This document shows positions 7,282-11,302 of a stretch of DNA of 11,302 nt, piece by piece. This DNA comes from an uncultured Oscillospiraceae bacterium. Lineage in GTDB: Bacteria; Bacillota; Clostridia; Oscillospirales; Acutalibacteraceae. A program made the translations under genes and the position numbers. Every line of letters starts with the position of its first letter. Position 1 is the stretch's first letter. Where the stretch lies: the NCBI GenBank assembly GCA_900552285.1, contig URYV01000039.1, forward strand, positions 1 through 11,302, in the 5' to 3' direction. The notes beneath the pieces were generated by a model that had not been told where the DNA came from, searched no databases, and worked only from the letters and a program-made list of their open reading frames with translations.

Positions 7282-8410
7282 ATGATATATTTTGACAATG
7301 CCGCCACAACGTCGCCCAAACCGCTCTCGGTCATTAAGGCGGCGGATTACGCCATGTCGGCTCTTTCGGCAAACCCGGGAAGAAGCGGGCACACCCTTTC
7401 GGTCAAGGCGGCCGATACGGTGTATGCCTGTCGGCAAAAGCTGGCGGATTTTTTCGGCTTTGCAAATCCCGAAAGAATTGTTTTTACCAAAAATTGCACC
7501 GAGGCTTTGAATACCGTAATAAAAGGTCTTGAACTTGAAAACTGCGAGGTCATTATTTCCTCCTTCGAGCATAATTCCGTTTCCCGCCCTCTTTTTTCGC
7601 TTAAAAAGAAGGGGGTAATAACAAAGGTTGCAAAGGTATATTTTTATGACGAAAAGAGGACGGTAGAGTCCTTTGAAAGTCTTATGAACGAGCGGACAAG
7701 GCTTGTGGTATGCACCCATGCCTCGAATGTGTGCGGGTGTATTTTGCCTGTCGGAAAAATAGGCAGACTTTGCAGAAAAAAGAAAATTCCCTTTTGCGTC
7801 GACGCCGCCCAATCGGCGGGTGCTTGACATAAACACCGAAAGGGATTGTATAGACTTTCTTTGCCTTCCCGGGCACAAGGGCCTTTATGCGCCCATGGGA
7901 ACCGGCGCGCTGCTTTGCGGCGGAGAACTTTCGGGGACTTTGACCGAGGGAGGTACGGGAAATTTTTCACACACTCTTTACCAGCCCGACGACCTTCCCG
8001 AAAGACTTGAAAGCGGCACGCTGAATTTACCCGGAATTGCCGGTGTTTCGGCGGGAATTGACTTTGTGAAGGCAAGAGAAGTCGAACGTATTTTTTCTCA
8101 CGAAAAGAAGCTCGCCTCCATGCTTTACCGAGAACTCGGTAAAATCCCCGGAGTAATTCTTTACGGGGAAGACCCGGAAAAAACAACTACCGCTCCCGTC
8201 GTCAGTTTTAATCTTTCAGACACCCGCTCGGAGGAACTTGCCGCCGAGCTTTCCCGCCGCGGATTTGCCGTGCGCGCGGGTCTTCACTGTTCGCCCCTTG
8301 CTCACAAAAGTCTCGGAACCCTAAAGAACGGAACGGTGAGGGTGAGTTTTTCGGTTTTTAACCGCCCCGATGAGGTTGCTTTGTTTACAAAAAATATTAA
8401 AAATATATAA
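7282..8410 (+). pseudogene. Class V aminotransferase / cysteine desulfurase-family gene split by a frameshift
   Basis: Two overlapping frames together encode one ~376-residue PLP enzyme of the NifS/SufS-like cysteine desulfurase family. The first part (7282-7827) has YFDNAATT, the cofactor-stacking His97 (FEHNS) and VDAAQSAG with Asp174 and Gln177. It ends at TGA 7825-7827. The second part continues in the +1 frame, from about 7820 to 8410. It begins VLDIN and holds the PLP lysine in LPGHKG (codon 7877-7879) and the loop Cys in GLHCSPLAH (codon 8288-8290). The family would read AQSAGVLDI, so the simplest explanation is loss of two bases from a GTGT at 7819-7823. Both halves are otherwise intact and show no other damage. 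The defect is therefore recent, a sequencing error, or a frameshift site. An intact product would remove sulfur or selenium from cysteine or selenocysteine. Confidence 0.8.
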
Positions 8411-8430
8411 TTTTATTTCTTTTTTTGGTA

Positions 8431-8459
8431 TTGATTATATTGAAAATTAGTGTTAAAAT
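8431..8459 (+). promoter_or_regulatory. Extended -10 sigma-A promoter for cdaA-cdaR
   Basis: TTGATT (-35, 8431-8436) is followed after exactly 17 nt by TAAAAT (-10, 8454-8459). TG at 8451-8452 gives the extended -10 form TGnTAAAAT. Surrounding sequence is very A/T-rich. It lies just after the end of the desulfurase gene and would start transcription near 8466, giving cdaA a leader of about 95 nt. This also argues against a start for cdaA at the upstream GTG 8450. Confidence 0.7.
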
Positions 8460-8465
8460 ATATGT

Positions 8466-8560
8466 ATATTACAAATGTGTTATCGTGGCTGCGGTATGAA
8501 AAAATGTTTTTTCTGCCCAAAAATGCCGTGCTTTTTAAAATTATAAATTCGGAGAAAACA
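8466..8560 (+). promoter_or_regulatory. cdaA leader with possible 16-codon Cys-containing uORF
   Basis: The predicted untranslated leader of cdaA contains a short ATG-initiated frame at 8496-8546. It encodes MKKCFFCPKMPCFLKL with three cysteines and stops 14 nt before the cdaA ATG. There is no convincing ribosome binding site in front of it, and no strong stem-loop or known riboswitch is apparent. The leader is supported only through the promoter call; the uORF may be chance. Confidence 0.25.
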
Positions 8561-9439
8561 ATGACTCATTTATTAAACGGAATTTCGGAAGTGTTTTATA
8601 ATATCTTCGGCGTTCTCAAGGGAATTTCCTTTGGGGATGTGCTTGATATACTCATTCTTACCTTCCTTATATATAAAGCAATTCAGCTTGTAAGAGAGAC
8701 CCACGCGGGTCAGCTGCTCAAGGGAATTGTTTTTCTTGTACTCATCGATCTTCTGGTAAATCTTCTTGATATGACCATGATGAAGGTCATTCTGCAAACG
8801 GTTTGGAGCGTGGGAATTCTCGCCCTAATTGTTCTGTTCCAGCCCGAGCTTCGCCATGTGCTCGAGCAGCTTGGGCGCAACAAGCTCAGCTCTCTCGGTC
8901 GGACTCTTTCCGACGAAGAGGCGCAGGAAAGCATACGCAGAAGCATTGAAGAGGTATGTAAGGCCTGCGTTTCCATGTCGTCGGCAAAGGTGGGCGTTCT
9001 CATAGTTTTTGAAAACAAGACGATTTTAAACGACGTTGTGGAAAGCGGAAGCTCGGTTGACGCAATTGTCTCCCGTGAAATGCTTGAAAATATATTTTAT
9101 CCCAAAGCGCCTCTTCACGACGGCGCCGTGGTAATTCGCGACGGAAGAATTCATTCGGCCGCCTGTATTTTGCCGCTTACCAAGAATACGAATATTTCAC
9201 TTGCTTTGGGTACACGTCACCGCGCCGCAATCGGTATGTCGGAAAATTCCGATGCAACCGTTGTTGTGGTTTCGGAGGAGACGGGAACCATTTCGGTGGC
9301 AAGCAAGGGAAATCTCAAACGTGATTTCGACGCCATCACCCTTAAGACCGAGCTTGAAAATTCCATTTCTGGAGTAGAGTCGGCCGACGCGGGCAAAAAA
9401 AGCAAAAATCCTTTCAAGCGTATGGGGTGGTTTAAATGA
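8561..9439 (+). CDS. cdaA: Diadenylate cyclase CdaA
   Basis: CdaA joins two ATP molecules into the second messenger cyclic di-AMP, which controls potassium and osmolyte balance and cell-wall stability. Start chosen: the ATG at 8561, with GGAGA at 8551-8555; an upstream in-frame GTG at 8450 is rejected because it overlaps the promoter and adds a non-family extension. The protein is then 292 residues. Three N-terminal membrane helices lie at about 23-41, 50-71 and 75-92. The DAC domain carries LHDGAVVI with Asp187-Gly188-Ala189 and GTRHRAAIG with Arg219-His220-Arg221, the two catalytic motifs of the family. FYPKAPLHDG and VVSEETG are also typical. The stop overlaps the next start as ATGA, so cdaR is translated together with it. 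The C-terminal ~25 residues are Lys-rich and variable. Confidence 0.97.
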   Translation: MTHLLNGISEVFYNIFGVLKGISFGDVLDILILTFLIYKAIQLVRETHAGQLLKGIVFLVLIDLLVNLLDMTMMKVILQTVWSVGILALIVLFQPELRHVLEQLGRNKLSSLGRTLSDEEAQESIRRSIEEVCKACVSMSSAKVGVLIVFENKTILNDVVESGSSVDAIVSREMLENIFYPKAPLHDGAVVIRDGRIHSAACILPLTKNTNISLALGTRHRAAIGMSENSDATVVVVSEETGTISVASKGNLKRDFDAITLKTELENSISGVESADAGKKSKNPFKRMGWFK

Positions 9440-10773
9440 ACAAATTTAACAAACTGCTTGCCAACAACAAATTTCTTCTCGCCCTGTCTTTTGTTATTGC
9501 GCTGATAATATGGCTCTTTATTTCCATAACCTACAGTCCTCAGGTCGACCGCGTTATCTCCGATGTGCCGGTGGAAATTTCGCTTTCCTCGGTTGACGGC
9601 GCCGTTCCCATGTCGGTGTTCGGTAACGAAAATACGACGGTCAAGGTTGCCGTCAGAGGCAAGAAATACATGGTCGAGCGTCTCGACGCAAATTCGCTGA
9701 CCGTTTCGGCAAATACCGAGTCGGTCACAAAGGCGGGCGAATACAACCTTTCTCTTTCGGCCAAAAAGAATTCTTCCAACAGCGATTATGAAATCGTTTC
9801 GGTGGAGCCGTCGAGCGTTTCGGTATACCTTGACGCCAAAAGCGAAACCACCTTCGAGCTTGCCATCGACTGTGTGGGAGCGAGCGTTGAAAATCTTCAG
9901 ACCGAAAACACCGCCATGCTTCTTGAGCCCGAGTTTACCGACGAATCCGACAAGGTAATCGACCTTGTGGGTCCCGAAACCGAAATCAAAAAGATAGCGT
10001 CGGTGAGGGCAGTCGCCAATGTCAACAAGGTTTTGACCGAAACCGAAACCTACGACGCGGGAATATTCATGTATGATAAGGACGGCAACGTTCTCTATAA
10101 TCCCTACTCCAACGACAACATTCTTAAATATACAAAGCCCAAGGCGAACACCGTTTCTGTCTCGGCCAACGTCCGCATGAGAAAGACCGTTCCGCTTAAT
10201 GTCGACGTCAAGAACGCGCCGCAGAATTTGCCCGAGCTTGTTATATACGAGGTGACGGGCAGCGACACCTCCACCGAACGGCAGGTTTCCCAAATCGGAA
10301 TTAAGGGCGCTCCCGATGTTATTTCTCAAATTGAAAATATAACGTTGGACGATCCCATTGATTTTTCGACGATAAATTATGACGACGCGACGACATTTAA
10401 CTTTAAGTTGACCCTTCCCAAAATAAGCGGCGTGACCTACTACGATTATACCAAGGTTTCAAATGTTTATTTTGAGGTCAACATCGACCGCTCAAGCTTT
10501 ACATCCAAGTCCTTTGACATTCCCGCCGACAACATTTCGGTGACCTCGGTGCCGGAGGGGAAAACCATTTCGGTCAAAACGGCTCTTAAGGGAGTGACGG
10601 TTATCGGACCCTATTCGGAGGTTAAGAATCTCACGGTAAGCAATATTCACATTTCCATAAATGCCTCCGAGCTGATTCAGACCGGTTCGTCGTCGGTAAA
10701 TCCCACCCTGAGCGTTTCCTCGGGCGGATGTTGGATCAGCGGAAAATATGAAGTAATTGCCGACGTGTCTTAA
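9436..10773 (+). CDS. cdaR: YbbR-domain protein CdaR, regulator of CdaA
   Basis: This 445-residue protein has one N-terminal membrane anchor at about residues 13-33 (FLLALSFVIALIIWLFISI). The rest is extracytoplasmic and made of repeated beta-rich YbbR domains. The first runs from ~37 (VDRVISDVPVEISL) through VRGKKYMVERLDANSLTV to a VEPSSVSVYLD strand near 130. Later repeats start around ~135, ~240 and ~345, each with the alternating strand and VxV...P pattern. In Firmicutes CdaR binds CdaA at the membrane and modulates c-di-AMP synthesis. The 4-nt overlap with cdaA (ATGA at 9436-9439) fits that partnership. The usual third gene of the cluster, glmM, is not next; a tRNA gene and ligA follow. 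Repeat boundaries are approximate. Confidence 0.93.
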   Translation: MNKFNKLLANNKFLLALSFVIALIIWLFISITYSPQVDRVISDVPVEISLSSVDGAVPMSVFGNENTTVKVAVRGKKYMVERLDANSLTVSANTESVTKAGEYNLSLSAKKNSSNSDYEIVSVEPSSVSVYLDAKSETTFELAIDCVGASVENLQTENTAMLLEPEFTDESDKVIDLVGPETEIKKIASVRAVANVNKVLTETETYDAGIFMYDKDGNVLYNPYSNDNILKYTKPKANTVSVSANVRMRKTVPLNVDVKNAPQNLPELVIYEVTGSDTSTERQVSQIGIKGAPDVISQIENITLDDPIDFSTINYDDATTFNFKLTLPKISGVTYYDYTKVSNVYFEVNIDRSSFTSKSFDIPADNISVTSVPEGKTISVKTALKGVTVIGPYSEVKNLTVSNIHISINASELIQTGSSSVNPTLSVSSGGCWISGKYEVIADVS

Positions 10774-10780
10774 GTTTTTC

Positions 10781-10809
10781 TTGACATTGTTCTTTCGGGA
10801 AAGTATAAT
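10781..10809 (+). promoter_or_regulatory. Consensus sigma-A promoter for tRNA-Leu
   Basis: TTGACA (10781-10786) and TATAAT (10804-10809) are both perfect consensus hexamers separated by 17 nt. This is what is expected for a strongly expressed stable-RNA gene. It begins 7 nt after the cdaR stop, so the tRNA has its own transcription start near 10816, about 20 nt before the mature 5' end. Confidence 0.95.
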
Positions 10810-10836
10810 CATTAGGTCGTATTTTCCCGATTATAC

Positions 10837-10923
10837 GCTGGTGTGGCGGAATAGGCAGACGCCTGGGACTTAAAATCCCATGAGGGCAACCTCGTGCCGG
10901 TTCGACCCCGGCCACCAGCACCA
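10837..10923 (+). tRNA. tRNA-Leu(UAA)
   Basis: This is an 87-nt class II tRNA with encoded CCA. The acceptor stem GCTGGTG (10837-10843) pairs with CACCAGC (10913-10919), with discriminator A 10920 and CCA at 10921-10923. The anticodon arm is TGGGA-CTTAAAA-TCCCA with anticodon TAA at 10871-10873. It has the long variable arm (GAGG-GCAA-CCTC) typical of tRNA-Leu. The T arm is GCCGG-TTCGACC-CCGGC. The D-loop region GGCGGAATAGGCAGACGCC is as expected. It reads UUA and UUG codons. A single-gene transcript is likely, given its own promoter and the terminator immediately after. Confidence 0.98.
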
Positions 10924-10926
10924 AAA

Positions 10927-10968
10927 GGCACCCGTCGGATCTTGATTTAAAGATTCGGGTGCCTTTTT
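10927..10968 (+). terminator. Intrinsic terminator after tRNA-Leu
   Basis: GGCACCCG (10927-10934) pairs with CGGGTGCC (10956-10963). An inner ATCTT/AAGAT stem (10939-10943 with 10950-10954) sits in the loop, and a T run follows from 10964. Together with A's at 10923-10926 opposite the T run, it could act on both strands. It starts 3 nt after the tRNA CCA end. Confidence 0.93.
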
Positions 10969-10996
10969 CTTTTAATTATTCTTGTGAGGATTTAGT

Positions 10997-11302
10997 ATGA
11001 ATTTTACCGACGCAGAAAAAAGAATAAACGAGCTCAGAAAGCTTCTTGAATATCACAGCAGGAAATATTATGTTGACGACAGTCCCGAAATTGAGGATTA
11101 TGAATATGATATGATGCTCCGCGAGCTTGAAACGCTTGAGGATGAGTTTCCGAAACTTAAAAGTCCCGAATCTCCCACCGCAAAGGTAGGGGGGAAAGCG
11201 TCAAAGCTTTTTTCGCCGGTTGAGCATAAGGTGAAGATGGAAAGCCTTCAGGACGCCTTTTCCTTTGACGAACTTCGCGATTTTGACAGACGGGTGAGGG
11301 AA
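10997..11302 (+). CDS. ligA: NAD+-dependent DNA ligase LigA, N-terminal part (runs off right edge)
   Basis: The first 102 codons of LigA, which seals nicks in replication and repair using NAD+. The ATG at 10997 is supported by GTGAGGA (10984-10990), 6 nt upstream. Residues ~1-65 form the NAD+-binding domain Ia, with YYVDDSPEIEDYEYDMML at 24-41. That segment carries Tyr24-Tyr25, Asp34, Tyr37 and Asp38 at the positions that hold the nicotinamide half in this family. The adenylation domain then begins with SPTAKVGG, EHKVKMESLQDAFSF and FDRRVRE. The catalytic lysine motif lies beyond the window. The frame is open to the last base. The gene has no promoter that I can identify between the tRNA terminator and the start. 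Confidence 0.97.
   Translation, partial: MNFTDAEKRINELRKLLEYHSRKYYVDDSPEIEDYEYDMMLRELETLEDEFPKLKSPESPTAKVGGKASKLFSPVEHKVKMESLQDAFSFDELRDFDRRVRE

Noticed and set aside
7825..7827. TGA as a selenocysteine codon in the desulfurase
   Set aside because: Continuing in the same frame after the TGA gives unrelated sequence, while homology continues in the +1 frame. It is a frameshift, not readthrough.
8411..8430. Terminator after the desulfurase gene
   Set aside because: There is a T-rich stretch, but no G/C stem in front of it.
8450..8560. GTG at 8450 as the cdaA start, giving 37 extra residues
   Set aside because: It overlaps the predicted -10 region, has no ribosome binding site, and the extension is not typical; the ATG at 8561 has GGAGA in front and gives a normal N-terminus.
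9217..10329. A 370-codon open frame on the - strand opposite cdaA/cdaR
   Set aside because: It lies antisense to two clear genes, has no recognisable motif, and is a by-product of codon bias in the + strand genes. The same applies to the long - strand frames at 930-1814 and 4042-4827.

Overview
The window looks like chromosome from a low-to-mid GC Firmicute, most likely a Clostridia/Oscillospirales-type gut anaerobe. The reasons are a CdaA-CdaR pair, the non-mevalonate isoprenoid genes ispD-ispF, a DUF3343 sulfur/selenium-carrier-like protein beside a NifS-like desulfurase, a YgiQ radical SAM protein, and strong use of CTT for leucine in the housekeeping genes. No family search could be run, so the lineage is inference. 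Every supported gene lies on the + strand.

Left edge (1 to about 767): this part does not fit the rest. A partial unrecognised ORF enters from the left and ends at 513. From 519 an ATG opens a reading frame whose first ~83 codons resemble the C-terminal beta-sandwich of GH115 alpha-glucuronidases. The same frame then changes abruptly, near codon 83/84, into an FtsK/SpoIIIE translocase that lacks its upstream transmembrane helices. Leucine codon use also differs across this point. The join is either a real rearrangement or an assembly chimera.

Middle (768-8410): FtsK motor, YgiQ-family radical SAM protein, membrane-anchored ComEC-type metallo-beta-lactamase protein, IspD, IspF, DUF3343 protein, and a class V aminotransferase/cysteine desulfurase. 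The genes are tightly packed. Junctions include a 58-nt out-of-frame overlap (ygiQ/MBL), an 8-nt overlap (ispD/ispF) and a 1-nt gap (DUF3343/desulfurase). The desulfurase is split by a frameshift at 7819-7827, with catalytic residues on both sides.

Right part (8411-11302): a sigma-A-like promoter and ~95-nt leader precede cdaA-cdaR, which make and regulate cyclic di-AMP at the membrane. A consensus promoter then drives tRNA-Leu(UAA), followed by an intrinsic terminator, and ligA (NAD+-dependent DNA ligase) starts and runs off the right edge. The gene content is otherwise core metabolism and cell biology. I saw no CRISPR array, insertion sequence or rRNA. The points most worth following up are the GH115/FtsK junction and the frameshifted desulfurase paired with its carrier-like protein.
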